A stretch of DNA of 64,000 nucleotides from Actinoplanes campanulatus (GTDB lineage Bacteria > Actinomycetota > Actinomycetes > Mycobacteriales > Micromonosporaceae): the NCBI RefSeq assembly GCF_014647795.1, contig NZ_BMPW01000008.1:124001-188000 (forward strand). Reading direction: 5' to 3'. The translations under genes were made by a program, and so were the position numbers. The notes beneath the pieces are model-generated. The model worked only from the letters and a program-made list of their open reading frames with translations, did not search any database and was not told the DNA's origin. Positions 25,434 through 33,553 of the stretch are shown here, piece after piece (within the stretch, counting starts at the first letter, position 1; the number at the start of each line of letters is the position of its first letter).

Positions 25434-25700
25434 ACCTCTGTGGTCTCGGTCCGCGTCTCGCTTCCGGCTCCTTCTTCTTGTACGCGTGTCCTCGTCCCGC
25501 CTTGTCAGGGCCGTTCCGTCCGGTCGGCGCGATCTTGCTGCCTGCTCCGGCCTTTGCCGCGCCCGCCGGGCGTAGATCGGTTGGACACCCCCGCATGCGC
25601 TGCCGCTCGCTCCGGGTGGGTGGTTGCGGTGGTGCTCGCCAGGCATCCGGGGCGGTGTTCCCGGCCGTCACGCCCGTCGCGCCTGGCGGGTGGTTGCGGT
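25434..25700 (+). repeat. Dispersed intergenic repeat, copy A
   Basis: Starts 2 bp after the YwiC-like stop codon. The head reads TGGTCTCGGTCCGCGTCTCG then CTTCCGGCTCC. A well-conserved middle follows (CTTGTACGCGTGTCCTCGTC; GGTCGGCGCGATCTTGCTGC; GCCGCGCCCGCCGGGCG), then sub-repeats of the form GGTGGTTGCGGT. It is closely similar to copy B, more diverged from copy C, and shares only its head with copy D. No long open frame is conserved among the copies, so it is a non-coding element. Confidence 0.8.
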
Positions 25701-26332
25701 TTATGCCGGTCGCGCCATGGGGCCCTGTCGGGAGTCACTCGCCGTGACCGCGGTGGTGAGTGCATGAAGGTGCGTGGTAGATCCGGGTTCTTCTGAATCC
25801 TGTTTCTCGGTTGTGGGTGGCCGCGATGTCGAGTCGCGCATTCGGATGGCTGCGGCATCATCCCGACTCGCTGGCGATCTTGGGCGATGGTAGCTGTCGG
25901 GCCGATCTTGATTCCTGGTTGCCGTCCGGCGATCGATAATCGTCCAATATCTATTTTCCCTGCAAGACCTTGGGTAATCAGATGCATCCGGACGACCACG
26001 ATCGTACAAGATCGCGCCGCCCGGCAACGAATACTCAAGATCTACATCGATGTTGGCCGACCGTGACCGGCCGAATCTCGCGGCGAAGGCGGGGAAGCGG
26101 GCGAACAAGCGACTCGACATCGATGCCAGACGATGACGAGAGAGGCTTTCCGGCCACCTCGATCTTTCACACGAGCCGGTGAACGGGGGTCCCGCACTCA
26201 CGCGAAGTTCCGGTCAGGGCGAGCTTTCGGAGGTGAGCGCACACAGAAGCCGCTACGTGTGCGGCCGTCGCGGCCATATGCCACGTAGGCGACCACGACT
26301 CTGCCGCCGTGCGCGCCCACCCTGGTGTAAGC
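25701..26332. other. Non-coding spacer between inverted repeat copies
   Basis: About 600 bp, with a segment (about 25790-26180) clearly less GC rich than the rest of the window. No frame has coding character, and no RNA family was recognised. It separates copies A and B, which face each other. Confidence 0.45.
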
Positions 26333-26642
26333 GCGACCACCCGCACCGGGCGGCAGGCGCAACGGCCGCGAGCGGGCAACCCGGGTGCCTGGTCGGCAAC
26401 ACCGCGACCACCCGGCCAGCGTGACCGAAAGGCGGGCGGCCGTGACCGGCGGCAGGTGAGGACGTGGCGGTCGGGCTCGGCCTGTCCGGGTACCGATCTG
26501 CGCCCGGCGGGCGCGGCACAGGCCGGAGCGGGCAGCGAGATCGCGCCGAGCGAACGGAACGGCCCTGAAAGGCGGGGACGAGGACACGCGTACAAGAGAA
26601 AGAGCTGGAAGCGAAACGCGGACCTCGACCACGAAAGATGGC
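26333..26642 (-). repeat. Dispersed intergenic repeat, copy B
   Basis: On the minus strand it begins CTTTCGTGGTCGAGGTCCGC, then GTTTCGCTTCC, CTTGTACGCGTGTCCTCGTC and CTCGGCGCGATCTCGCTGCC, and continues through GCCGCGCCCGCCGGGCG to GGGTGGTCGCGGTG sub-repeats. It is inverted relative to copy A. Its head abuts the broken histidine kinase at 26641. Confidence 0.8.
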
Positions 26643-27153
26643 ATCCGACAGCCGGGTGGTCCAGGTGACCGCCACGGCCCTGCCGCGCCCCGACCGTACA
26701 CGCAGCACGGTGGCGCTCCTCCACGACGTGACCGCCGAACGACGGCACCGCGACGAGCTGACCAACTTTCGCCGGCGTGGTGGCCCACGACCTGCTCAAC
26801 CCGCTCGCCAGCGTGGACGGCTGGACGATGGCGGTGCGGTACTCGCTGGACGGCGTACCGGACCATCCCGATCTCGATGAGGCACGCGGAGGTCTGGACC
26901 GCCTGTCCCAGGACTCGGCGCGCATGCGCGGCCTGATCGACGGTCTGCTGCACTACGCGACGGCGCGGGAGGCAACGATCGTCCCGGTCCAGGTGGATCT
27001 GGGTGAGGTGGTCGCCGACATCACCCTCGCCCGCACGGACGCGGCGGCACCATCACCGCCACCGACGATCCCGCGGGCGGCACCTGCTTCACCTTCACGC
27101 TGCCGAACGGCCTCGCTGCCGTCCCCACGGCGGCTGCCGCATCAGGACAGTAG
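26641..27153 (+). pseudogene. Degraded PAS/histidine kinase gene
   Basis: Three frames together read as one sensor kinase. Frame 1 (26641-26770) gives the end of a PAS domain and linker (VALLHDVTAERRHRDELTNF). A single extra T near 26766-26770 shifts to a frame with the H-box (AGVVAHDLLNPLASVDGW) and dimerisation helices (ARMRGLIDGLLHYATARE). After LARTD the ATP-binding N and G1 boxes are missing, and a third frame (27038-27153) holds only the end of the domain (GGTITATDDPAGGTCFTFTL). The 5' end stops at repeat copy B. The gene has therefore lost its N-terminus, one frame and most of its ATPase domain. Confidence 0.8.
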
Positions 27154-27729
27154 TGTCCGCACGCCGGACACATAGGTGCGCCGGTCGGTGCCGCCGAGCA
27201 GCACCTTCTGCAGGATGTAACCCTGGACCAGCCCGAAGAACGCCGCGCCGGCCCCGGTGACGTCGGCGTCCGGCGGCAGCTGCCCGGCCGCCCGGGCCCG
27301 CTCGGCGATCAGCACGGCCCGCTCCCGGACCCGGCCGTAGATCTCCGCGACCAGCGCGCCGACCTCCGGATCGTGCACCGCCTCGCCCCACACCTGCACG
27401 GCGATCCGGACCGTGCCGTCGTGCTCGGCCGCGGCGTCGACCAGCTCCAGCAGGCGCTTGAGGATCTCCGGGATCGGCGGCATAGGGTCGAGCGCGAGCA
27501 ACTGGTCGAGCAGCCCGGTGGCCTGCGAGATCTTCTCCCCCGCGATGGCCGTGATCAGCTCGTTCTTGCTCTTGAAGTAGCGGTAGAAGGCCCCGACCGA
27601 GAGATCGGCCTCCTTGATCACATCCTGCATGGACGTCTGGTGGAACCCGTTGCGCACGAAACACCGGGCCGCGGCGTCGAGAATCTGCTGACGGCGGGCG
27701 GCGAGGTGGGCTTCGGAGACGCGGGGCAC
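27142..27729 (-). CDS. TetR family regulator at the end of the P450/peptide operon
   Basis: 195 residues from GTG 27729. The helix-turn-helix is clear: FVRNGFHQTSMQDVIKEADLSVGAFYRYFKSKNELI at residues 24-59. The C-terminal domain is helical. GTG 27729 follows a TAAGGT -10 box by 6 nt, giving it its own leaderless promoter in addition to read-through from the MFS gene 9 bp upstream; an in-frame TTG at 27735 is less likely. As the last gene of the operon it is the natural candidate to control it, perhaps at the inverted repeat at 34538-34560. Its 3' end overlaps the kinase pseudogene. Confidence 0.85.
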   Translation of the reverse strand: MPRVSEAHLAARRQQILDAAARCFVRNGFHQTSMQDVIKEADLSVGAFYRYFKSKNELITAIAGEKISQATGLLDQLLALDPMPPIPEILKRLLELVDAAAEHDGTVRIAVQVWGEAVHDPEVGALVAEIYGRVRERAVLIAERARAAGQLPPDADVTGAGAAFFGLVQGYILQKVLLGGTDRRTYVSGVRTLLS

Positions 27730-27738
27730 CCTCAAACC

Positions 27739-28959
27739 TTAAAGGGCCGACACCTGCCGGGCCGGTTCCGGGCGGGTGGTGTGGGCGTGGCGGGTGAGCA
27801 GGCCCAGGGTGAGGGTGCTGCCGACCATGACGGCGCCGGCCAGCAGGAACGGCACGCCCAGGCCCAGCCGGTGGGCGATCGCGCCGCCGCCGATCGCGCC
27901 CAGCGGCAGCGAGCCGAAGCCGATCAGCCGGTAGATGCTGGTGACCCGGCCCATCAGGGCGTCCGGGGTGATGCTCTGCCGCAGGGAACGACCGACGATC
28001 GAGAAGGACACCCCGCAGAACCCGGCGAGGAACTGGAAGACGCCGATCAGCCACACCGAGCCGGTGAGCGCGACACCGGCCGTCGCCACACCGGCCACCA
28101 GGCTGGCGGCGATCATCGTGGGGACCCGGCCCAGCAGCCGGACGGTGTGCGACACGGCGGCCGCTCCGGCCAGCCCGCCGACGCCCGCGCAGGTCAGCAG
28201 CAGGCCGTAGGCGCCGCCGCTGAGGTGCAGCTTCTCGACCACGTAGAGGACCAGGGTGGCGCCGGCGGCGGCCACCCCGAGGTTCATGGCGGCCGCCCAC
28301 ACCGCCTGGGTGCGCAGGGTCGGCTCCCGCAGCAGGTAGGTGAGCCCTTCCCGGGCCTCGGCGGTCAGCGACTGCCGGGCCGAAGGCTGGGCGACCCGGC
28401 CGGGCACCCGCAGCCGGGTCAGGAAACCCCAGCCGGCGGCGAGCGTGCCGGCGACCGCCACGAACGGGGCGAGCGGGTTCCACGCGAACAGCACGCCACC
28501 GGCGGCGGGGCCGGCGAAGTCCTCGCCGACCGACTGGGAGGCGGTCAGCCCGGCGTTGAGTCTCTCCAGCCCGGCGTCCTGGACCACGACCGGGGTGAGC
28601 GCCTGCACCGCGGTGTCCGCCGCGAGTTCGGCGGCGCCCAGCAGGAACGCCGTGACCAGCAGCAACGGCAGGGTCGCCTGGTCGACGGCGACCGCGGCGA
28701 CCAGCACGAGCATGATCGCCAGCCGGAGCAGCTGGGTCCGGCGCAGCAGCCGCACCCGGTCGAACCGGTCCACCACGGCGCCGACGTGGAAGCCGAACAG
28801 CAGGTGCGCCGCGGACAGGGTGGCCGCGACGGCGGCGACGCTGACCGGGTTCCTCGTCACGTGCACGGCCAGCAGGGGCATGGCCGCGTAGCGGATGCCG
28901 TCGCCGAGGCTGGACGCCGCTCCGGAGGCGAACAGGTAGGTGGACGGCTGCCACCTCAT
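27739..28959 (-). CDS. MFS exporter of the P450/peptide operon
   Basis: 406 residues with 12 transmembrane helices, of the drug/siderophore exporter type. Loop 2-3 has GAVVDRFDRVRLLRRTQLLRL, and the second half has VGRSLRQSITPDALMGRVTSIYRLIGFG, a signature of EntS-like and macrolide-type exporters. ATG 28959 overlaps the ATP-grasp stop (ATGA). Its place in the operon suggests that it exports the finished product. A TetR gene follows 9 bp downstream. Confidence 0.87.
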   Translation of the reverse strand: MRWQPSTYLFASGAASSLGDGIRYAAMPLLAVHVTRNPVSVAAVAATLSAAHLLFGFHVGAVVDRFDRVRLLRRTQLLRLAIMLVLVAAVAVDQATLPLLLVTAFLLGAAELAADTAVQALTPVVVQDAGLERLNAGLTASQSVGEDFAGPAAGGVLFAWNPLAPFVAVAGTLAAGWGFLTRLRVPGRVAQPSARQSLTAEAREGLTYLLREPTLRTQAVWAAAMNLGVAAAGATLVLYVVEKLHLSGGAYGLLLTCAGVGGLAGAAAVSHTVRLLGRVPTMIAASLVAGVATAGVALTGSVWLIGVFQFLAGFCGVSFSIVGRSLRQSITPDALMGRVTSIYRLIGFGSLPLGAIGGGAIAHRLGLGVPFLLAGAVMVGSTLTLGLLTRHAHTTRPEPARQVSAL

Positions 28960-30269
28960 GACGCGATCCAGACGGGCGAGGGAGCGTACCCGGAGAAGGG
29001 GTTGATGTTGATCGTGCCCGTGTTGTTGACGGCGTAGCGGCGCAGCACCGCCACCGCCGTGTTCTCCACGATGAACACGCCGTTGACCGATGGGGTGACG
29101 GTGCTGGTGACGTCGGCGTGCTCGTCGGTGAACGCGACCGGCAGCGGATCCGGTTCGAAGAGCTCCTGCACGATGTACGGGTGATCGCCCGCCCCACCGC
29201 GCACGCCGGTGGCGAGGACCTCGGCCCACGCCTCGGGTGACACCTCCCGGCCGACGGTGACGCCCTTGCCGGCGTGGCCACGGACCGGTTTCACGATGAG
29301 CCGGTCCTTCTCCCGCTCCGCCCACGGCAGCAGGTCGACCTCCCTGCCGTCGTAGATGGTCCGGCGGGGTTCGATGATCCGGGTCCACGGCACGTGCTCG
29401 GCCAGCCGGGCCCGCAGCGACGGCGCGATCCCGGTCGCGGCGGAGAGCACCGCGAGCGCCGCCTTGGACGCCAGCACCTCGGCCCGGTAGCCGGTGAACA
29501 GACCGACCCGGCCGCTCTCGGCGATCCGGAACAGCGTGTCGAGGACGGCGAACTCGTCGGCGGCGCCCGGTTCCGGGGACTCGAAGTAGCGGTAGATGAC
29601 GCTGACCTCGCGGCCCTCGTGCCGCACGCCGTCGTCGGAGAGCTCCAGGTCCTCCAGCGCGCAGTGCACCGACGGGATGCCGTGCCGGCGCAGTTCGCGG
29701 GCGAACAGCTCGTACTGCCAGTCGACCGGCCCGACGGCCTGCTCGTGCCGCCAGTAGCAGATGGCCACCATGCCGTCGAACTCGCCGAAGCTCTTGGTGA
29801 GCCCGGATAGCAGGCCGTGCATGGCGACGGCGGGCCGGGCCAGACTCGCCGACGGCGGCAGGAAGGCGGTCTGCGCGCGGGTGATGATGTCGTGCAGGCC
29901 GAACAGGCCGGCTGGCGAGTCGCCGTTGATCTCGATGACGACGGTGCGGCCGCCGGAGGAGATGACGTCCGGGCGAGCCACGGTGGACCAGTTCTGGTGC
30001 GGCTGGCGGGTTAGGAACCGCAGCTCGGGCGGGGTGGCGCGGCACAGTCCGGCCATCCGGAGCACGTCGCCGTCGCAGACCTCACGCAGCACCGCGTCGA
30101 GCCCCTCGAAGACGGTCTGGCAGGCCTGTTCGAGGCGGCTCACCCGCTCGGCGCTCTCGATCGGCGGCTGGAAGATCAACCGCTCCTTCGCGTACGGGGC
30201 GGACAGTTCCCGCAGCTCGGCGGTGGCGTCCCGGAACCGTTCGACAGTCGGCGCGACGAAGCCGGTCAT
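28956..30269 (-). CDS. Circularly permuted ATP-grasp ligase
   Basis: 437 residues. EINGDSPAGLFGLHD (about residues 114-128) is the hallmark of circularly permuted ATP-grasp/glutathionylspermidine-synthase-like enzymes. It is followed by RLIVKPVRGHAGKGVTVG (ATP-binding Lys and Gly-rich loop, about residue 338), YIVQELFEPDPLP and NTGTININPFSGY near the end. Such enzymes activate a carboxylate as acyl phosphate and join it to an amine. In this operon it could modify the carboxyl end of the peptide or add an amino acid; that is inference. ATG 30269 overlaps the hydrolase stop (ATGA). Confidence 0.82.
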   Translation of the reverse strand: MTGFVAPTVERFRDATAELRELSAPYAKERLIFQPPIESAERVSRLEQACQTVFEGLDAVLREVCDGDVLRMAGLCRATPPELRFLTRQPHQNWSTVARPDVISSGGRTVVIEINGDSPAGLFGLHDIITRAQTAFLPPSASLARPAVAMHGLLSGLTKSFGEFDGMVAICYWRHEQAVGPVDWQYELFARELRRHGIPSVHCALEDLELSDDGVRHEGREVSVIYRYFESPEPGAADEFAVLDTLFRIAESGRVGLFTGYRAEVLASKAALAVLSAATGIAPSLRARLAEHVPWTRIIEPRRTIYDGREVDLLPWAEREKDRLIVKPVRGHAGKGVTVGREVSPEAWAEVLATGVRGGAGDHPYIVQELFEPDPLPVAFTDEHADVTSTVTPSVNGVFIVENTAVAVLRRYAVNNTGTININPFSGYAPSPVWIAS

Positions 30270-31108
30270 GACCCCTCCGTGAATTCGCGGATCAGCGCGT
30301 GGGTGGCGTCGGGCGCGTCCCAGATGGCCTGGTGGCTGGCGCCCGGCACGACGTGCAGCTCGCCGGTTCCGGCGGGCAGGCTGTCGACGGTCTCGGCGGC
30401 CACCTGGTACGGGATGAGCGGGTCGTACTCGCCGACCAGCACCATCACCGGGCGGCGGGCGGCGGCCAGGTCGGGCCGCAGGTCCAGGCCGGACAGCTGG
30501 GAGATGAACCCGGCGTTGATCTCCGGCGTGCTGATCCGGTTGCGGACGGCCCGCTGGTAGTCGTCGTCCGGGGCGCGGCGGATGGCGAGCGGTCCGCACA
30601 CCTCGGCCCATTCGCGTTCCGCGTCCGGCGAGTGGTCGGTGAGCGAGCGGCGCATCACGTCGGCGGCCCGGTCGCCGCCGAGCACCCGGTGCCGTTCCAC
30701 GATCTCGTCGTGGCTGGCCTGCCGGGCGCCGGTGCCGATCAGGATGGCGCCGGCGAGGGTTTCCGGGTGGCGGGACAGGAACCGCTGCACCACGAAACCG
30801 CCGAACGAGGTGCCGAGCAGGTACGGGTTCGGCAGCCCGAGGGTGTCGATGAGGGCGGCCAGGTCGTCGGCCCACACGTCGAGGTTCCAGTCGGCCGGCT
30901 CGCCCCGGTCGCTGCGGCCGTGCCCGCGCAGGTCGGGGACGATGACGTGGGCGTAGTCGACGGCCGGCCGCATGGTCAGGCGCAGCATGCCGCCGTCGAT
31001 GCCGGGGCCACCGTGGACGGCGATGATGTCGGGCCGCCGCTGCCCGTCGGAGTATTCGTCGCCCAGCGTGGTCACGTGCAGGCGTACGTCTCCGGCCCGA
31101 ACTCGCAT
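30266..31108 (-). CDS. Alpha/beta hydrolase, S33 prolyl-aminopeptidase-like
   Basis: 280 residues. HGGPGIDGGMLRL (about residue 32) is the HGGPG oxyanion motif typical of proline iminopeptidases, GTSFGGFV the nucleophile elbow, GEYDPLIPY the acid and VPGASHQAIW the His. ATG 31108 has AAGGA 6 nt upstream, and the gene starts 13 bp after the P450 stop. Within a peptide operon a peptidase of this family could remove the leader or trim the modified peptide; the core contains a proline. Which bond it cuts is unknown. Confidence 0.85.
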   Translation of the reverse strand: MRVRAGDVRLHVTTLGDEYSDGQRRPDIIAVHGGPGIDGGMLRLTMRPAVDYAHVIVPDLRGHGRSDRGEPADWNLDVWADDLAALIDTLGLPNPYLLGTSFGGFVVQRFLSRHPETLAGAILIGTGARQASHDEIVERHRVLGGDRAADVMRRSLTDHSPDAEREWAEVCGPLAIRRAPDDDYQRAVRNRISTPEINAGFISQLSGLDLRPDLAAARRPVMVLVGEYDPLIPYQVAAETVDSLPAGTGELHVVPGASHQAIWDAPDATHALIREFTEGS

Positions 31109-31121
31109 GTGCTGTCCTTCC

Positions 31122-32324
31122 TCAGTCGGTGCGGGCGACGCTCAGCGCCAGGCCACGCGGGTACATCGTGGAGTCGGTGTCGGCGGTCACCCGACCGGAC
31201 ACATCCTCCAGCCGGAACCGCCGGAACACCTCCACGGCGGTGGTGAGCTGCGCCTTCGCCAGGTGGGTGCCGACGCACCAGCGGGGTCCGCCGCCGAACG
31301 GCAGGTACGCGCCGGCCGGCAGCCGGGCGCCCGCCCAGCGGTCCGGACGGAACGCCTCCGGATCGGGGAAGTGGCGCTCGTCGCGGTGGATCGCGTACGG
31401 GCTGATCATCAGGGCCGCGCCGGCCGGGAACCGCCACGGGCCGCTGACCTGTTCGGTGTGGGTGGCGCGGTGCATGAGCCAGGTCGGCGGGCGCAGCCGC
31501 AGCACCTCGTCGACGATGTGCGACGGCTCCCCGGCGAGCGCGTGGACGGCCAGGGCGTGCAGCAGCCAGGCGTTGGCGGCGGCCGGGACCAGGCGGGCGG
31601 CGATGGTGGCCGACACCAGGATGCGCACCAGGGGGTCGGTGGGCACGCCGGCGTCGCGCAGGATCGCGATCAGGCCGCCGTCCGGTGGCCGGTTCACCAG
31701 CGCCCGCAGGGCCGCGTCCAGGCGGTGCTGGGCCCGGTCGGCGCGCCGGCGGCGGGCGGTGAACCGGTCGAGGAACCAGGGCAGCTCGAACGACGAGCGG
31801 ACGATCGGGTTGAGCGCGCCGAGCAGGTCCGCGACCAGGGCGGAGAGGCCGTCGCGGGTGTGCCGGGCGGTGCCGGGTCCGACGCAGAGGCGCAGGAAGG
31901 CGTCGGTGCTCAGGTGCACGAGCGGCGGCATCGGGCCGTCGGTGCGGCCTGCGGTCGCCCAGGTGTCCATGAGGGTGGTGAGCTCGCCGTCGTACCAGCG
32001 GAGGTGTTCTTCGACGAGGCCGCCGGAGAGGGCCGACAGCATGGTGCGGCGGGCGTGCATCCAGCTGTCGAGGGCGTCCTCGCCGCGGCGGCTGTCGGTA
32101 GGGCGCCAGGCGCGGTCGCGGTCCATCAGGAAGTCGCGGTTGGTGCGGCGCAGCACGTCGTGGGCGATCTCGCCGTCGCTGATCAGCACGGTTCCGGGGC
32201 TGAGCTCGACCACCGGCCCGTAGCGGCGGGCGGCGCGCAGCACGAAACCGGCGCGGTCCCGGTCGTAGTCCTCCAGCAGGTCGGCGCGGGACAGTCCGGC
32301 CTGCACCGGCGGTGCGACGCTCAC
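31122..32324 (-). CDS. Cytochrome P450 (putative peptide-tailoring enzyme)
   Basis: 400 residues, soluble bacterial P450. The heme-binding loop is intact (LPFGGGPRWCVGTHLAKAQ, Cys350), as is the K-helix ExxR (VDEVLRLRPP). The I-helix reads SATIAARLVPAAANAW and lacks the usual acid-alcohol pair (A/G-G-x-D/E-T), so oxygen activation may be unusual, as in some P450s that couple aromatic rings. GTG 32324 has GGGAGG about 6 nt upstream. It lies directly downstream of the 21-codon peptide gene and a strong hairpin. P450s next to tiny precursor genes form aryl cross-links in biarylitides and related RiPPs; the present reaction is not known. Confidence 0.9.
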   Translation of the reverse strand: MSVAPPVQAGLSRADLLEDYDRDRAGFVLRAARRYGPVVELSPGTVLISDGEIAHDVLRRTNRDFLMDRDRAWRPTDSRRGEDALDSWMHARRTMLSALSGGLVEEHLRWYDGELTTLMDTWATAGRTDGPMPPLVHLSTDAFLRLCVGPGTARHTRDGLSALVADLLGALNPIVRSSFELPWFLDRFTARRRRADRAQHRLDAALRALVNRPPDGGLIAILRDAGVPTDPLVRILVSATIAARLVPAAANAWLLHALAVHALAGEPSHIVDEVLRLRPPTWLMHRATHTEQVSGPWRFPAGAALMISPYAIHRDERHFPDPEAFRPDRWAGARLPAGAYLPFGGGPRWCVGTHLAKAQLTTAVEVFRRFRLEDVSGRVTADTDSTMYPRGLALSVARTD

Positions 32325-32351
32325 CGGCCGCCTCCCATCTGGGTGTTACGA

Positions 32352-32385
32352 GGGGGCCGGAACCGTTCGGGTGGTTCCGGCCCCC
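32352..32385 (-). terminator. Perfect hairpin between precursor peptide gene and P450
   Basis: GGGGGCCGGAACC (32352-32364) and GGTTCCGGCCCCC (32373-32385) form a 13-bp perfect stem with an 8-nt loop. On the minus strand it begins 8 bp after the peptide stop codon and ends 27 bp before the P450 start. It probably acts as a partial terminator or a 3' stabilising stem, raising precursor mRNA over that of the enzymes downstream, as in many RiPP operons. Confidence 0.75.
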
Positions 32386-32393
32386 GTCATCGA

Positions 32394-32459
32394 TCAGTGC
32401 CAGGGGTACGCGCCCGCGAGGGCCTTACGCGCGAAGCGCGCCTTGATTCGCTTGATCAT
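32394..32459 (-). CDS. Putative RiPP precursor peptide, 21 residues ending AYPWH
   Basis: The ORF encodes a basic amphipathic leader, MIKRIKARFARKALAG (residues 1-16, seven Lys/Arg, no acidic residue), followed by an aromatic tail AYPWH (17-21). ATG 32459 overlaps the stop of the oxidase gene (ATGA), and GGAGG lies 8 nt upstream, so it is well placed for translation. It sits in the middle of an operon encoding a P450, an FMN oxidase, an oxygenase, a peptidase and an ATP-grasp enzyme, and is followed by a strong hairpin. Tiny precursors with C-terminal Tyr/Trp/His beside a P450 are known from biarylitides (YYH-type) and other P450-modified peptides. The role of the gene is inferred from size, context and composition. 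Confidence 0.75.
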   Translation of the reverse strand: MIKRIKARFARKALAGAYPWH

Positions 32460-33553
32460 GCAGAACACCTCCACTCTTCGCTGACAGTGATTTCCGTGGC
32501 GGTACGGACCACCAGGTCTGTGGGGACGTCGCGCAGGCTGCTCACACCGAGCTGCCTCGCCACGTCCAGGAGTTCCTGCCGGAGCACGTCGATCACGTGG
32601 AACACGCCGTCCTCGCCGCCGGCCGCCAGGCCCCAGACGTACGGGCGGCCGATGCACACGGCCGTGGCGCCCAGCGCGAGCGCCTTGATCACATCGGCGC
32701 CGCTGCGGATGCCGCCGTCCATCAGTACGGGTATCCGCCCGGCCGTGGCGGCGACGATCGCGGGCAGCGTGTCGATCGCCGCGACCGTGTCGTCGAGCTG
32801 CCGGCCACCGTGGTTGGACACGATCAGCGCGGACACCCCGCGGGCCACCAGCTCGGCGGCGTCGGCCGGGTGCAGGACCCCTTTGACGACCACCGGCAGC
32901 CCGGTCTGCCCGCGGATGAAGTCGAGCTGCTCCCAGGTGAGCGGCCAGCGCGGCAGCCGGGTGTCGGGTGGCACCCAGCCGTCGGAGAAGCCGCTCTCCC
33001 GGTGGATGCCGAACCGCACCTCCGGCGGGGTGGCGAACCCGGCCCGCAGCATGGCGAGCCGCCGCGACGGATGGCTGTTGTCGACGGTGACGACCAGGGC
33101 GCGGGCGTCCAGGGACTCGGCGAGCCGGATCGTACGGGTGACGTCGTCCCGGCTGCCGTAGCAGTAGAGCTGGAACCAGAACGGCCCCTGTTTCGCGATG
33201 TCGGTGAGGCTGTGATGGCTGTCGTTGCTGACGATCGGCAGCACTCCGGCCCGGTGCGCGGCCCGGGAGACCGGCAGTTCGGCCTCCGGGTGGAACAGCC
33301 GCAGCGGGCTGGTCGGCGCCAGCAGCACCGGCAGAGTGGAGGCGAATCCCAGCACGTCGGCGCCGGTGTCCGGGTCGGCCACCCCGTTGAGTGGGCGCGG
33401 CCGCAGTTTCCAGTGGCGCAGCGCGGCCTCGTTGTGGCGGACGCCGTCGTCGCGGCCCGCGCCGCCGGCCAGGTAGGCCCAGCGGGCGTCGTCCAGGGCG
33501 GTCCGGGCGGCGCGCTCGAAGTCGTCGAGGTTCAGCAGGCGCTCGGTGATCAT
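32456..33553 (-). CDS. FMN-dependent alpha-hydroxy-acid oxidase (MftD-like superfamily) of the peptide operon
   Basis: 365 residues, the lactate dehydrogenase/glycolate oxidase fold. Seen: VLLAPTSPLRLFHPEAE, LPIVSNDSHHSLTD, FWFQLYCYGSRDD, ALVVTVDNSHPSRR, VVVKGVLHPADAAE (flavin Lys), VSNHGGRQLDD (catalytic His, substrate Arg), VLMDGGIRSGADV and IGRPYVWGLAAGGEDG. The superfamily includes MftD of mycofactocin biosynthesis, which oxidises the amine of a peptide-derived intermediate to a ketone. An analogous step on the excised peptide is a reasonable guess. ATG 33553 overlaps the oxygenase stop (ATGA), and its own stop overlaps the precursor ATG. A second, longer family member lies at 13916-15169. 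Confidence 0.88.
   Translation of the reverse strand: MITERLLNLDDFERAARTALDDARWAYLAGGAGRDDGVRHNEAALRHWKLRPRPLNGVADPDTGADVLGFASTLPVLLAPTSPLRLFHPEAELPVSRAAHRAGVLPIVSNDSHHSLTDIAKQGPFWFQLYCYGSRDDVTRTIRLAESLDARALVVTVDNSHPSRRLAMLRAGFATPPEVRFGIHRESGFSDGWVPPDTRLPRWPLTWEQLDFIRGQTGLPVVVKGVLHPADAAELVARGVSALIVSNHGGRQLDDTVAAIDTLPAIVAATAGRIPVLMDGGIRSGADVIKALALGATAVCIGRPYVWGLAAGGEDGVFHVIDVLRQELLDVARQLGVSSLRDVPTDLVVRTATEITVSEEWRCSA

Noticed and set aside
25478-25747. Small ORFs inside repeat copies A, B and C as a peptide family
   Set aside because: Similar translations arise from the nucleotide repeat, but starts, stops and frames differ among copies, so a coding role is not supported.
27373-29037. 554-codon plus-strand frame across the TetR and MFS genes
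   Set aside because: Low-complexity Gly/Gln/Asp/Arg composition typical of antisense frames; no start context.
32394-32657. An 87-codon version of the peptide gene starting further upstream
   Set aside because: The upstream part is out-of-frame oxidase sequence; the ATGA overlap and GGAGG support the 21-codon form.
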